Below are positions 42,956 through 51,727 of a stretch of 64,000 nt of DNA, one piece after another. The notes beneath the pieces were generated by a model. That model did no database searches. It saw only the letters and a list, made by a program, of their open reading frames with translations, and had not been told where the DNA came from. The position numbers and the translations under genes were made by a program. Source of the stretch: JADZAI01 sp964390465 (GTDB lineage Bacteria; Pseudomonadota; Alphaproteobacteria; Micropepsales; Micropepsaceae); NCBI GenBank assembly GCA_964390465.1, contig CAYMIJ010000011.1:1-64000 (forward strand), read 5' to 3'. Numbering within the stretch: the stretch's first letter is position 1; each line of letters opens with the position of its first letter.

Positions 42956-43867
42956 TCACATGGCAGCGGCAACCGCCATCTTTCCTGAAGCCGGGCGGTG
43001 TGCCCCCAGCGGCACGATTTCATAGGCGTCCGGGGCGGCAAACAGCGCCCGCAAAAGCCGATTATTGAGGGTATGCCCCATTTTCTCGCCCTCAAACCGG
43101 CCCCAAATGGGGTGCCCGGCCAGTGCCAGATCGCCCAGAACATCAAGAACCTTGTGCCGGACGCACTCGTCGCTGAAGCGCAGACCACCCTCGTTGAGCA
43201 CCTGCCCGTCATCGACCACGACCGCATTGTCGAGCGAGCCGCCCTTGGCCAGCCCATGCGCGCGCAACGTTTCGATATCCTTTGCCTGCGTGAAGGTGCG
43301 GGCCGGGGAAATATCCTTCAGAAAACGCTCACGGCTCAGATTAAAGACCAGACGCTGTCGGGCGATCGCGGCAGCTTCAAAAGAGATGGCGCAGTCAATC
43401 TGGAACCCTTCATGCGGCTCCAGCCGAACCAGCTTGTCTCCATCGCGCACTTCAACGGCGCGCAGGATATGCAGAACCTTGCGGGGCGCGGCTTGCGACA
43501 TGGAATCCGCCGCATCCAGCATGTCCATAAACTGCGAAGAACTGCCATCAAGGATGGGGACTTCGACATCGCTGATCTCAATCAGCACATTGTCGATCTC
43601 AGAGGCAGCCAACGCCGCCATCAGATGCTCAACCGTGCGCACTTCCACGCCGGCGTCATTGCGCAGCGTTGTGCCGTACGCAGCCGATGCAACGAGATCG
43701 TAGCGCGCAGGCACGAAGGCACCGTCGCCGTCGACGTCAGTGCGGCGGAACACGATGCCGTGCCCAATGGGTGCAGGGTGCAGCGTAAGCGCGACGGGCT
43801 GGCCTGAATGCAGGCCGATGCCTTCGCAGGTCACGCTCTGTCTGATCGTGGATTGATGCCGCTTCAC
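42956..43867 (-). CDS. lpxC: UDP-3-O-acyl-N-acetylglucosamine deacetylase
   Basis: Zinc enzyme of the committed step of lipid A synthesis. With a GTG start at 43867 (GGAG 6 bp upstream) it has 303 residues, the family norm. The next possible start would add 29 unrelated residues. Family segments: GIGLHSGQPV at the start, EHLMAALAASEIDN with a zinc-binding His, EVPILDGSS with the catalytic Glu, and SDECVRHKVLDVLGDLAL with His and Asp zinc ligands. The C-terminal EIVPLGAHRP follows. ftsZ lies 249 bp upstream, with its own terminator, so lpxC probably uses the promoter at 43975-43983. Confidence 0.95.
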   Translation of the reverse strand: MKRHQSTIRQSVTCEGIGLHSGQPVALTLHPAPIGHGIVFRRTDVDGDGAFVPARYDLVASAAYGTTLRNDAGVEVRTVEHLMAALAASEIDNVLIEISDVEVPILDGSSSQFMDMLDAADSMSQAAPRKVLHILRAVEVRDGDKLVRLEPHEGFQIDCAISFEAAAIARQRLVFNLSRERFLKDISPARTFTQAKDIETLRAHGLAKGGSLDNAVVVDDGQVLNEGGLRFSDECVRHKVLDVLGDLALAGHPIWGRFEGEKMGHTLNNRLLRALFAAPDAYEIVPLGAHRPASGKMAVAAAM

Positions 43868-43974
43868 CGTATTCTCCAACTGGCGCGCAGTCGCCGCCAA
43901 GGCCGTTAGGAATAAGGTTGAAATCGTGCAGCGGCGAATGAAGCCATGTTTCAAACTGTTTCAATAATTCATGA

Positions 43975-43983
43975 ATTATATCA
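43975..43983 (-). promoter_or_regulatory. Extended -10 promoter candidate for lpxC
   Basis: On the minus strand the hexamer TATAAT (43975-43980) is perfect and preceded by TG-A, an extended -10. No good -35 lies 16-18 bp upstream. A start near 43968 would give a leader of about 100 nt. The hexamer overlaps a perfect 16-bp palindrome (43964-43979), which could be an operator. Confidence 0.5.
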
Positions 43984-44057
43984 ATGAGTTACAACATGGC
44001 CACCGGGATCTCACTGCGATTGCTCAGGTGCCAGTTAACTCTATCGGCACGCAGAGC

Positions 44058-44095
44058 AAAAAAGAAAGCCCCGGCCTGGTGAGGTCGGGGCTTTC
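44058..44095 (-). terminator. Rho-independent terminator after ftsZ
   Basis: Minus-strand hairpin with a 13-bp stem (44064-44076 with 44083-44095, one G-U pair) and a 6-nt loop, followed by six T. It starts 21 bp after the ftsZ stop. It separates the division genes from lpxC. Confidence 0.88.
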
Positions 44096-44116
44096 TCAAA
44101 CCATCTAGGCTGAATG

Positions 44117-45760
44117 TTATGAGCCAGCCTGGCGGCGCAGGAACGCCGGGATTTCAAGCGGGTCTTCGGCAGACGTATTGCCGAACAGTGACGGTGACTC
44201 TGGCCCTTTGAGGGTACGCGCCGAAGCGCGCGGCTGACCAGGTTCAGCAAAGCGGGCAGCTGGTGCTGGGGTTGCATCGGGCTCAGACTGATAGCGCGGC
44301 TGTGGTGTAATATCAGCGCGCTTGGCCTTGGAGCGAGAGAACAATCCGCCAAGCGTGCCCATCAGACCGTGGCTGGCTGGTTCCGGCGCTATGCCCGGAC
44401 GTGTAATCGGCTGACCGATACCCGCCCCACCCCGGATGCCTGCCGATTCGGCCGTGATCGCAAAATCATCAAAGGTGATCTTGGAGCGCGGTGCCGGCTC
44501 AGTTGGTTGGGCAGCTGAAACGCGATGCTGACTGATCGCAGCTTCGGCTTCGGCAACCCGCCGGCGGGCATCTTCCAGTGCGCGTTCCTGATCCGCCAGA
44601 TCAGACTGAATTTTCTTTTCAGCCATGTCCTGAATGATGTGAACCGCGTTGGGTTGCGGTGCAGGTGCCATAACCTCGGGCTGCACGATGGGCTGCGGTG
44701 CCGCAGCCGGGGTGCTGAGCCGAGGCGCGCCAAGATACGGGCGGGCCATGGCAGGGGTAGCAATCTGCGGCGCGGGTTTGGTCTCGGCACGCTCTGCAGC
44801 GTCAATACCGGTTGCTACGACCGACACGCGGATACGGCCTTCCAGCTTCGCATCGAAGGTGGAGCCGACCTTGATATTGGCGTCGCTGTCCACTTCCTGA
44901 CGAATGCGGTTGGCCGCTTCATCGGCCTCGAACAATGTCAGATCCGGGCCGCCTGTGATGTGGATGAGCACGCCCCTGGCGCCCTTCATCGAGACATCAT
45001 CCAGCAGCGGGTTGGAGATGGCCGCTTCGGCAGCATCCAGCGCGCGCTTCGGCCCTTCAGCCTCGCCCGTGCCCATCATCGCCTTGCCCATTTCCATCAT
45101 GACGGTGCGCACATCGGCGAAGTCGAGATTCATCAAGCCGGGTACGATCATCAGATCGGTGATGCCGCGCACGCCCGAATGCAGAACCTCGTCAGCCATC
45201 GCAAATGACTGCGCCAATGTCGTCTTCTCATTGGCAACACGGAACAGGTTCTGATTGGGAATGACGATCAGCGTGTCGACAATGTCCTGCATCTTGGCGA
45301 CGCCGCCTTCGGCCTGACGCATGCGCTTGTCGCCTTCGAAGTGGAAGGGCTTGGTGACCACACCCACGGTCAGGATGCCCATGTCACGTGCGATGCGCGC
45401 GATGACAGGCGCTGCACCCGTGCCCGTGCCACCGCCCATGCCTGCGGTGATGAAAGCCATGTGGCATCCGGCCAGAACATCCTCGATCTCAGCAATCGAG
45501 GCTTCCGCAGCCTGCGCGCCAATCTCAGGCTTCGATCCGGCACCAAGACCGAGTGTAACATTCGCGCCGAGCTGGATTTTCCGGGGGGCGAGATTGTTAG
45601 CAAGCGCCTGTGCATCGGTATTCGCGACGACGAACTCAACACCCAGCAGTTCGGATGTGAGCATGTTGTTGACAGCATTGCCACCTGCACCGCCAACGCC
45701 AAAGACCACGATGCGGGGCTTCAGTTCAGGCGATTCCGGGGCATGGAACTTAATCGACAT
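44117..45760 (-). CDS. ftsZ: Cell division GTPase FtsZ
   Basis: Tubulin-like protein that polymerises into the division ring. The GTP-binding signature GGMGGGTGTG and the T7 loop region (ANIKVGSTFDAKLEG) are present. At 547 residues it is longer than the typical 390 because of an extended disordered linker rich in Pro, Ala and Gln, as in many alphaproteobacteria. The protein ends with the conserved binding peptide LEIPAFLRRQ, which docks to FtsA and other partners. A GGAGG Shine-Dalgarno precedes the ATG. It follows ftsA by 114 bp, a space containing a coupled small frame. Confidence 0.97.
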   Translation of the reverse strand: MSIKFHAPESPELKPRIVVFGVGGAGGNAVNNMLTSELLGVEFVVANTDAQALANNLAPRKIQLGANVTLGLGAGSKPEIGAQAAEASIAEIEDVLAGCHMAFITAGMGGGTGTGAAPVIARIARDMGILTVGVVTKPFHFEGDKRMRQAEGGVAKMQDIVDTLIVIPNQNLFRVANEKTTLAQSFAMADEVLHSGVRGITDLMIVPGLMNLDFADVRTVMMEMGKAMMGTGEAEGPKRALDAAEAAISNPLLDDVSMKGARGVLIHITGGPDLTLFEADEAANRIRQEVDSDANIKVGSTFDAKLEGRIRVSVVATGIDAAERAETKPAPQIATPAMARPYLGAPRLSTPAAAPQPIVQPEVMAPAPQPNAVHIIQDMAEKKIQSDLADQERALEDARRRVAEAEAAISQHRVSAAQPTEPAPRSKITFDDFAITAESAGIRGGAGIGQPITRPGIAPEPASHGLMGTLGGLFSRSKAKRADITPQPRYQSEPDATPAPAARFAEPGQPRASARTLKGPESPSLFGNTSAEDPLEIPAFLRRQAGS

Positions 45761-45878
45761 TGAGTGCCTCCAGCTTCATCACTTGGTCCAGTCCCCGCCA
45801 TTGTGTTTGGCATCCGCCGGCGTGCGCACCGGTCGAATCATTCAGCTCATACGCTTTTTGGCGCGTGATGCGTTTCAT
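45750..45878 (-). CDS. Possible 42-residue small ORF bridging ftsA and ftsZ
   Basis: An ATG at 45878 overlaps the ftsA stop as ATGA, and the frame ends with TAA 11 nt inside ftsZ, so the ORF exactly fills the gap. The product begins MKRITRQKAYELND and has 42 residues with no recognised domain. The arrangement would couple translation of ftsA to ftsZ even if the peptide has no function. It may be chance; it needs comparison with relatives. Confidence 0.3.
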   Translation of the reverse strand: MKRITRQKAYELNDSTGAHAGGCQTQWRGLDQVMKLEALNVD

Positions 45879-47170
45879 AGAAAGGTCTCCTTGATCCAGG
45901 CCCCCACTCGGCCGAACGACTGTCGGCGCTGCGGGGCTGAAATCACGGTCTGTTGTTCGCGCAGGCCGCCCGCCTGGGCGAGGCTCATCAATCCAGCCAC
46001 GGCCGAGAATGCCGGGCCGGAAACCGATGGCGGCAATGATTCGAGTCTCGTGGGTCGCCCGATGCGCACACGCTTGCCGAGTGCGCGGCTGGTGTAATCC
46101 TGAAGGCCCATCAGCTCCGACGCACCACCCGTCAGCACGACGACATTGCTGCCCACATGACCTGATGCCTTCAGCCTCTCGGAAACCAGCTCAATGGTTT
46201 CTTCGACACGCGGCTGAATGATTGAAATCAGTTCCTCGCGGGGTATTCGGCTGCCATCAGAGTCGCGCTCATCGCCAATCTGTGTGACGCGGATCATTTC
46301 GCCATGTGCGCCAGGCACGGGCAGCGCATTGCCATGCAGTGTCTTCAGACGTTCGGCCTCGCGGAAAGGCGTTGAAAGGCCGCGCACGATGTCGTTCGTG
46401 ATGTGGCGACCACCCACGGGGATCACATCACAATAGACCAGCTTGCCTTCGGAAAAGACGGCAATCGATGTCGTGCCGCCGCCCATATCAACAACGGTCG
46501 CACCATATTCGAGTTCTTCATCATGCAGGCATCCAAGCCCCGCCGCGTAGGCCGCAACGGCGCGACCTGTCACGTCGAGGTGGCATTTCTCAATGCACAC
46601 TTCGAGATTATGCAGGGGAGCAACGGCGGCCGAAACCACATGAACCGCAACACCAAGTCGCTCGCCAAACATGCCGCGCGGGTCACGAATACTACCGGCA
46701 GCGTCCACGGAATAACCAAGTGGTGCGCTGTGAACGATCTCCCGATCACCATGTTGAGCTTGTTGGCGCGCCAGAGAAAGCACGCGGCGAATGTCCCCGT
46801 CACCAATTTCGTTGGCATTGAGCGGTGTTTCAGCCCGCACAATCTGGCTTTGTGGCTTACCGCACGAGAAAGAGATGAAGACTTCGGAGATTTCCGTGTC
46901 TGCCATTTCCTCAGCACGCTCTAGCACAAAGCGGATCGACGCCTCGACACGGTCCAGCTCAGCGATCTGGCCCTGACGGATACCGGCGCTTTCGCCATGA
47001 CCCACGCCCAGAACTCTGGTCTTTCCACGCGCGCCGTCCCTGCCCGGTTCAGCACGCGCCACGAGACAGGCCACTTTCGTGCTGCCAACATCCAACGACG
47101 CGTAAACACCCGGACGGACATCCGTAGCTGCTTTCTTGCCCCGCTTTGCACTGCTCAAACGGCCGATCAT
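45875..47170 (-). CDS. ftsA: Cell division actin homologue FtsA
   Basis: Anchors FtsZ to the membrane and recruits later division proteins. The 431 residues have the actin-fold phosphate loops (ASLDVGSTKVACLV near the start, and VVDMGGGTTSIAVF) and the adenosine motif VLTGGASELMGL. The C-terminus VGAWIKETFL forms the amphipathic membrane-targeting helix. The SHS2 (1C) domain lies in between. The start overlaps the ftsQ stop by 4 bp, showing coupling. It is the usual length for alphaproteobacterial FtsA. Confidence 0.96.
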   Translation of the reverse strand: MIGRLSSAKRGKKAATDVRPGVYASLDVGSTKVACLVARAEPGRDGARGKTRVLGVGHGESAGIRQGQIAELDRVEASIRFVLERAEEMADTEISEVFISFSCGKPQSQIVRAETPLNANEIGDGDIRRVLSLARQQAQHGDREIVHSAPLGYSVDAAGSIRDPRGMFGERLGVAVHVVSAAVAPLHNLEVCIEKCHLDVTGRAVAAYAAGLGCLHDEELEYGATVVDMGGGTTSIAVFSEGKLVYCDVIPVGGRHITNDIVRGLSTPFREAERLKTLHGNALPVPGAHGEMIRVTQIGDERDSDGSRIPREELISIIQPRVEETIELVSERLKASGHVGSNVVVLTGGASELMGLQDYTSRALGKRVRIGRPTRLESLPPSVSGPAFSAVAGLMSLAQAGGLREQQTVISAPQRRQSFGRVGAWIKETFL

Positions 47171-48102
47171 GTGCTTTCGCCCCTGGCAATCGATTCTTCC
47201 GCGCCCCCGCGGGGTTTGATGACCATGCGGTCAGGCAGGCGCAGGTCGATGGTTTCGATATCGCGCTCGAAAATCTTCTGTTCCTGCTCCAGTACGGTGA
47301 GCCGGTGGAGCGCTTCCTCGACACCGTCTTCTGGCAGGCGCACCACCACGCCGGTTTTCAGATGAAGATCCCAGCGCCGATCTCCAACCCGCACAGATGC
47401 TTTAACCTGGCGCTGGACCACAGGAAACTTCAGCAATAGCTCGATCAGCTCCGCGGCACGGACTGGCGCGCCGTCACCAACAACGACAGGCAGACCCGAA
47501 AATTCGGCAACGTTGTCTTTGGTAATCGTGCGCCCTCGACGATCTATCAGCCAAAAGACGCCTTTGGTTTGCCAGAAAGCGTAAGGTTCCTTTTCAACAA
47601 CGACGACGCGCAGTGATGACGGCCAGTCGCGCGCCACCGAAGCCGTATCAATCCAATCCATCGCTTCAAGCCGCATGCGCAGCGCCATGGGATCGGCATC
47701 AAACATGCTGGCCCCTTCGCGAATGTTCATCGCGTCGTACATGTCAGCCTTGCGCGTGTGATACTGACCACTGATCGTGACGGTCTGAACAGGCATCCAG
47801 GGGCTGTCAGCCGTTGCTGCAACAGCCTGTGGTGCGCCAAACCCCAGATGACCGCCCTGAATAAGGCCCGTCAGCGTTGCCAACAAAATGAACCCAAGTG
47901 ACCCAACCAAGGCTGGCGAAGACAGATTGATGGACGGGAGCATGCTCCAGCCTGATGTGCTGCTGTCGCGCCGTGAGGCCGAGCGTTTCTTCGCAGCCGT
48001 CCGACGGGGCGCAGGGCGCGCATCATCGTCCAGCACGATGGAACGGCGGCCGCGACGCGGCGCATCATGATCGAATCCGGGATCGCGCTTCACCGTTCGC
48101 AT
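47167..48102 (-). CDS. ftsQ: Cell division protein FtsQ
   Basis: Bitopic inner-membrane protein linking early and late division proteins. From the ATG at 48102 (GGAGG 8 bp upstream) it has 311 residues. A basic cytoplasmic tail of about 65 residues with many Arg and Asp is followed by one membrane helix (ALVGSLGFILLATLTGLI). The POTRA domain begins near MPVQTVTISGQYHT and the FtsQ beta domain includes WPSSLRVVVVEKEPYAFW. It overlaps the end of ddl by 13 bp. The longer frame (to 48129) lies inside ddl and is not used. Confidence 0.92.
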   Translation of the reverse strand: MRTVKRDPGFDHDAPRRGRRSIVLDDDARPAPRRTAAKKRSASRRDSSTSGWSMLPSINLSSPALVGSLGFILLATLTGLIQGGHLGFGAPQAVAATADSPWMPVQTVTISGQYHTRKADMYDAMNIREGASMFDADPMALRMRLEAMDWIDTASVARDWPSSLRVVVVEKEPYAFWQTKGVFWLIDRRGRTITKDNVAEFSGLPVVVGDGAPVRAAELIELLLKFPVVQRQVKASVRVGDRRWDLHLKTGVVVRLPEDGVEEALHRLTVLEQEQKIFERDIETIDLRLPDRMVIKPRGGAEESIARGEST

Positions 48103-49019
48103 GAGGCGTCCTCCACCATCCATGCGCACAATTTGCCATAGGAAATACCGCGATAGGCGGCCTGCTCCGGCACCAGCGAAGTCGGCGTCATGCCCGGCTG
48201 GGTGTTGATTTCCAGCGCAATGAGCCGGTACGTGCCCGGCTTGGTGTCATCATAACGGAAGTCGGTGCGCGAGACACCCCGGCAGCCGAGCGCTGCATGG
48301 GCGACTTCGGCATAACGCATCGCCTCGTCCGCGACTTCAGCCGGGATGGCAGCGGGCACGATATGGCGTGAACCGCCTTCAGCATATTTTGAATCGTAGT
48401 CGTAAAAAGCGTGATCGTTGGTGAAGATCTCTGTGACCGCCAGCGCCTTGCCGTTCATCACGGCCACAGTGAGTTCGCGGCCCGGCACGAATTCTTCGAC
48501 CATCACTTCATCGCCCAGCCTCCACTGTTCGCTGCCAAGCGCACCCGGCGGACGGTTATCGCCTTCGCGGATGATGAAGATGCCGACGCTCGATCCTTCG
48601 GCGACGGGCTTGACCACATAAGGCGGTGCCATCTGATGGTCTTCACTGGCGGCCTGACGTGACACCACTTTGCTGGTCACGACAGGAACGCCTGCCGCAC
48701 GGAACATCGTCTTGGTGCGTTCCTTGTGCATGGCGAGCGCTGAAGCCAGCACACCAGAATGCGTATAGGGGATTTTCAGAATCTCAAGCAGGCCCTGCAC
48801 ACAGCCATCTTCACCCCAGCGGCCATGCAATGCGTTGAAGCAGACATCCGGCTTTAAGCGCACCAGCACATCGGCAAGGTCAGGCTGCACATCGATTTCA
48901 GTAACCGTGAAGCCTTCCTCGCGCAGCGCCGCAGCGCAGCCAGCGCCGGATACCAGGCTGACTGCCCGTTCCGCCGACCACCCGCCCTTCAGCACTGCAA
49001 CGTGAGGCTTCGCCTGCAC
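48090..49019 (-). CDS. ddl: D-alanine--D-alanine ligase
   Basis: ATP-grasp ligase that makes the D-Ala-D-Ala end of peptidoglycan precursors. The 309 residues are the normal DdlB length. The N-terminal domain has VLKGGWSAERAVSL, where the usual GG-x-SxE loop binds substrate. FNALHGRWGEDG is the signature and YVVKPVAEGSSVGIF the ATP-grasp glycine loop. IALEINTQPGMTPTSL holds the metal ligands. murB lies 24 bp upstream and ftsQ overlaps the end. Confidence 0.96.
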   Translation of the reverse strand: MQAKPHVAVLKGGWSAERAVSLVSGAGCAAALREEGFTVTEIDVQPDLADVLVRLKPDVCFNALHGRWGEDGCVQGLLEILKIPYTHSGVLASALAMHKERTKTMFRAAGVPVVTSKVVSRQAASEDHQMAPPYVVKPVAEGSSVGIFIIREGDNRPPGALGSEQWRLGDEVMVEEFVPGRELTVAVMNGKALAVTEIFTNDHAFYDYDSKYAEGGSRHIVPAAIPAEVADEAMRYAEVAHAALGCRGVSRTDFRYDDTKPGTYRLIALEINTQPGMTPTSLVPEQAAYRGISYGKLCAWMVEDASCER

Positions 49020-49043
49020 AACAAACCCTTCGCCGGACGGCGC

Positions 49044-49961
49044 TCAGGGTTCGCCGATCCGTTTGATTTCCCACTCAAGATCAACGCCGGTGACAGACTT
49101 CACCCGTGCGCGAACCTCTTCGCCCAGAGTCTCAATTTCGTTTCCTTTTGCTTCAGAAAGGTTAATGAGGAAGTTACAATGAAGATCAGAAACCATGGCC
49201 TGGCCGCGTTTCAGCCCCCGGCACCCGGCGGAATCGATCAACTGCCATGATTTGCGCCCGCCAGAGAGCGCTGGATCGGGGTTTTTGAAGGTTGAACCAC
49301 CCGTGCGGGTCTTGACCGGCTGGCTGGCTTCTCGTTTGGCGGTGATCTCGTCCATACGGGCCTTGATTTCGGCCGGATCACCGGGGCGGCCCTGAAACAA
49401 TGCCTCGACAAAAATAAGGTCGTCCGGTGCGGCAGTGTGGCGGTAAGTCATGTGCAGATCAGCAGGCGCAAAGGTTTTTAGTTCACCTGTTCCAGTGACG
49501 GCTTTGGCTTCAACCAGCGCGTCCTTGAACTCGGCACCATAGGCCCCGGCATTCATGCGCAGACCGCCACCAATGGTGCCGGGAATGCCGCGCAGGAACT
49601 CAACACCGGCGATGCCTGCATCCGCCGCGACGCGCGCTGCACTCACATCGAGCGCCGCCGCGCCTGCGCGCAGCCTGTGATTTTCTTCCGCTGTCACTTT
49701 TCCGAAAGACGCGCCCAGACGAATGACAACCCCGCGAACGCCACCATCACGCACGAGAAGATTGGAGCCGACACCAATGACCGTGACAGGAATATCATCC
49801 GACTTTGCCTTCAGAAAATCCTGAAGGTCAGCAATGTCTGCCGGGCGAAACAACACCTCAGCCGGCCCGCCCGCCCGAAACCATGTGAACTCACTCAGCG
49901 GTGCGGCGGGCGTGTAAACACCGCGCACAGGCGGCAGGCGATGGATGAGATCTGATGACAT
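49044..49961 (-). CDS. murB: UDP-N-acetylenolpyruvoylglucosamine reductase
   Basis: FAD enzyme that reduces UDP-GlcNAc-enolpyruvate to UDP-MurNAc. The 305 residues are of the shorter type II form. FAD-binding segments: TWFRAGGPAEVLFRP, VIGVGSNLLVRDGGVRGVVI (two parts), and GIPGTIGGGLRMNAGAYG. The catalytic region is GGSTFKNP with the serine proton donor, and the protein ends near GVDLEWEIKRIG. murC, usually directly upstream in this order of genes, is absent; an ATP12-type gene is there instead. Confidence 0.95.
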   Translation of the reverse strand: MSSDLIHRLPPVRGVYTPAAPLSEFTWFRAGGPAEVLFRPADIADLQDFLKAKSDDIPVTVIGVGSNLLVRDGGVRGVVIRLGASFGKVTAEENHRLRAGAAALDVSAARVAADAGIAGVEFLRGIPGTIGGGLRMNAGAYGAEFKDALVEAKAVTGTGELKTFAPADLHMTYRHTAAPDDLIFVEALFQGRPGDPAEIKARMDEITAKREASQPVKTRTGGSTFKNPDPALSGGRKSWQLIDSAGCRGLKRGQAMVSDLHCNFLINLSEAKGNEIETLGEEVRARVKSVTGVDLEWEIKRIGEP

Positions 49962-49969
49962 GCGCGGCT

Positions 49970-50689
49970 TTATACAGTCGCAGCACCGACAAGGTCGAGA
50001 AACCTTGCCGCGCTGACCGCTTCGCGGCGAATGGCATCGGTGCGCGCATCGGCCTCTGCATCGCGGCCCCAGCGTTCGATCTGGAACTCCTCGTCCAGCC
50101 GGGAAAGGTCAAAGGCCACATCCACCGTTCGGAAGCCGCCCAGCACGGCCAGACCAAGGCCAAGCGAGCCCATCGCCGTGGTCAGCACATGCAGCGCGCC
50201 CAGCCGGAACGGATCGAGCGCGAGGACAGCTGATTCCAGCGCGCCGAGGGCTTCGGGCGGCTGATCGACATGCACCACGCCTTCAGCCAGCGTCAGCTGC
50301 GCCTCGTGGGTGGCCGCCAGCCAATCCAGCACCGGCTGCCATTGTTTCGCCATGCGCGCGGCCAGCTCGACGGGCTCAGCAACGCGATAGCAGAGCAGGT
50401 CGTTTTTCCCATAAGCCGCGAGGCGCTTTGCAAAGCCCTGCGCATCGGGCGCGATGCGGTCAATGACGGCATTGGCCAACGAGGTCAGAAGCATGGTGCG
50501 CGGGGCGATCTTGGCGCCTTGTGCGTTCCATTCATCGGCAATGGCATCTGCCAGCGCCATGGTGGGCACAAGAAACGCCGCGCGCGCAGGTGTTTTGAGC
50601 TGGTGGGTATCCAGAAAAATCGTGAAGCCATCATCCGCCGCACGGGCAGCGGCGTGTTTGAAGAAACGTTTGGGTTCGGGCTGACTCAT
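49970..50689 (-). CDS. ATP12-family F1-ATPase assembly chaperone
   Basis: 239-residue protein of the ATP12/ATPAF2 family, which in mitochondria binds the alpha subunit of F1-ATPase until it meets beta; alphaproteobacteria carry the homologue. Family segments: RFFKHA at the start, FTIFLDTHQLKTPAR, AIADEWNAQG, a YRV segment followed by a Trp-containing stretch (QWQPVLDW), and the C-terminal VDVAFDLSRLDEEFQIERWG. Cytoplasmic, no signal. It lies 8 bp upstream of murB and 9 bp after the cupin gene, on the same strand. Confidence 0.88.
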   Translation of the reverse strand: MSQPEPKRFFKHAAARAADDGFTIFLDTHQLKTPARAAFLVPTMALADAIADEWNAQGAKIAPRTMLLTSLANAVIDRIAPDAQGFAKRLAAYGKNDLLCYRVAEPVELAARMAKQWQPVLDWLAATHEAQLTLAEGVVHVDQPPEALGALESAVLALDPFRLGALHVLTTAMGSLGLGLAVLGGFRTVDVAFDLSRLDEEFQIERWGRDAEADARTDAIRREAVSAARFLDLVGAATV

Positions 50690-50698
50690 GGATTGATC

Positions 50699-51724
50699 TC
50701 AGGCACGTGACCGGGGGCGGCCATCATGGGGGCCGAGCGTGCGAGCCGGCGCACCGGACCACCAGCGCTCGCCGCGCGCCGCATTGGTTTTCGGATTGAG
50801 CGGGTAATGCACCTTGCTGCGCGCCCGGCTGGCCTCGCCCAAGGTGAACAGGATGGCCACTTCGTTACTGTCGTTCAGGATCGTGTGCGCCTCACCCGTC
50901 GCGTTGGGCCAGGCAGCGCAATCACCCGCCTGCATCGCGTGCAGATGTCCATCCAGCCAGAGCGTGGGATTGCCTGCGACGACAAACGCAAACTCGTCCT
51001 CGTCCCGCTCCGCATGAGGGTATGAGGTGCGGCGACCCGGCGGCACGATGTCGATGCCGCCGCCGATGCGGCCAAAACCAAGGGCAGGCAAAAGCGGCAC
51101 GAAGTCCGCCAGAACTTCGTCGTCACCTGAATAAGTGTTGCCGGTTTCAGGTTTGAGTGTGCGCCAGTCCACGACATTGGGCGGCAGAACCTTACCGTAC
51201 GCCGCTTCCGGTGTGTGCGCGGCGCGCGCAGCATCCGGCAGGCCATCATGCGGGCCGAGGGTGCGGATGGGCGGGTCTGTCCAGTCTTTCCCGTGCCGGG
51301 CAAACCCGGCCTGCACCTGCGGATCAAGCGGAAAGGCAATGCGGGAATTGTAGCGCGATGCCTCACCCACGGTGAGCAGACGCACCGGCGCATCACTATT
51401 ATTGATGAGGGTGTGCGCGATGCCAGTGCCCGCTGGCCAGCCCACCAGCAGGCCGGGCGCAAGGCGATAGAGAACACCATCCTGCCAGAGATCGGGCGTG
51501 CCCTCGATGACGAAAACGAGTTCTTCCTCGTCGCGTTCGGCATGAGGCGGTGAGGTGCGACGCCCCGGCATCAGCCGTTCATGCCGCACACCCAGCCGCG
51601 TAAGACCCGAAGCCGCGCCGAAATTGGCGCTGAAAACACGCGGATCGTTCGTGATGGGATGCACGGACTCGGCTGCGCTTTCGATGTCCTGCCAGTGATG
51701 CAGGCATGAAGGGCGCTGGGTCAT
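50699..51724 (-). CDS. Tandem double-cupin protein
   Basis: 341 residues formed by two copies of one cupin unit. Copy 1 has PGRRTSPPHAERDEEEL and copy 2 has PGRRTSYPHAERDEDEF; each is followed by G-x-P-x-L-W-x-D-G, then a TLGEASR/TVGEASR-type turn, and each unit ends with RTLGPHDG. The metal-site pattern is H-A-E-R-D-E rather than classical H-x-H, so one His ligand is replaced by Glu. The substrate is unknown; bicupins include dioxygenases, isomerases and seed-storage-like proteins. It lies between RluA and ATP12 genes with 3-bp and 9-bp gaps, so it is part of that transcript. Confidence 0.8.
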   Translation of the reverse strand: MTQRPSCLHHWQDIESAAESVHPITNDPRVFSANFGAASGLTRLGVRHERLMPGRRTSPPHAERDEEELVFVIEGTPDLWQDGVLYRLAPGLLVGWPAGTGIAHTLINNSDAPVRLLTVGEASRYNSRIAFPLDPQVQAGFARHGKDWTDPPIRTLGPHDGLPDAARAAHTPEAAYGKVLPPNVVDWRTLKPETGNTYSGDDEVLADFVPLLPALGFGRIGGGIDIVPPGRRTSYPHAERDEDEFAFVVAGNPTLWLDGHLHAMQAGDCAAWPNATGEAHTILNDSNEVAILFTLGEASRARSKVHYPLNPKTNAARGERWWSGAPARTLGPHDGRPRSRA

Positions 51725-51727
51725 GGA

